A stretch of 13,140 bases of DNA from Candidatus Subteraquimicrobium carltonvillense (GTDB lineage: Bacteria; Actinomycetota; Aquicultoria; Subteraquimicrobiales; Subteraquimicrobiaceae): positions 4,257 through 17,396 of the forward strand of contig DDKQ01000025.1 of NCBI GenBank assembly GCA_002339355.1, given 5' to 3'. The notes below the pieces were generated by a model. The model saw only the letters and a program-made list of their open reading frames with translations, did no database searches and had not been told where the DNA came from. Of the stretch, positions 13,099 to 13,140 are shown one piece after another (position 1 is the first letter of the stretch; each line of letters starts with the position of its first letter). The translations under genes were made by a program, and so were the position numbers.

Positions 13099-13140
13099 AA
13101 GACCAGAATGCATCTCAATTGCTTTTTATTCGATTTCCAC

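Overview
The window looks like a piece of an anaerobic bacterial chromosome, probably from a deep-branching, Gram-positive or actinobacterial-type lineage with the Wood-Ljungdahl enzymes. The basis is a DUF2342/Zincin_2 metalloprotease (a family best known from Actinobacteria), a Bacillus/actinobacterial-type LexA box, a CooS-type Ni-CO dehydrogenase with an acetyl-CoA synthase domain, and a bacterial Elp3. The genus cannot be fixed from sequence alone. A Hakubella-like actinobacterium is my best guess, and it is only a guess.

Layout, left to right. Bases 1-26 hold the 5' end of a tRNA (minus strand) behind a near-consensus promoter. Bases 93-1238 encode the DUF2342 zincin. Bases 1307-1576 hold a decayed ADP-ribosylglycohydrolase fragment that lacks both ends. 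Bases 1677-1937 encode a small DUF5658-like membrane protein. Bases 2113-3747 encode Elp3, divergent from a Trm9/ALKBH8-like methyltransferase (4154-4873, plus strand). The roughly 400 bp between these two carries 9-bp tandem repeats and a GC-rich, hairpin-rich island that I cannot identify. Bases 5004-7819 form a two-gene operon: CooS, overlapping a protein that is only the N-terminal (A1) domain of acetyl-CoA synthase. Bases 8184-8948 encode NH3-dependent NAD+ synthase.

Bases 9160-11716 are a gene graveyard on the minus strand: the C-terminal part of a polysaccharide deacetylase, the C-terminal part of a membrane GT2 glycosyltransferase, a small possible radical-SAM scrap, a B12-binding radical-SAM gene cut by an in-frame TAG and truncated, and a DUF362 gene with two -1 frameshifts. 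Bases 11829-12974 encode an intact radical-SAM/helix-hairpin-helix protein of the putative DNA-repair family. Its promoter spacer is filled by a LexA (SOS) box. A bidirectional hairpin terminator lies at 13054-13098.

Three points deserve attention. (1) Elp3 beside a Trm9-like enzyme could be a minimal bacterial route to cm5U/mcm5U at tRNA position 34. (2) A CO dehydrogenase is paired with a stand-alone ACS A1 domain. (3) A short dispersed repeat (TAAGGGTCAG...CAGGCATAATAAA) sits exactly at the 3' ends of three different genes, supplying two stop codons and the C-terminal tail of Elp3. All functions are read from motifs and remembered family features; no database search was made.
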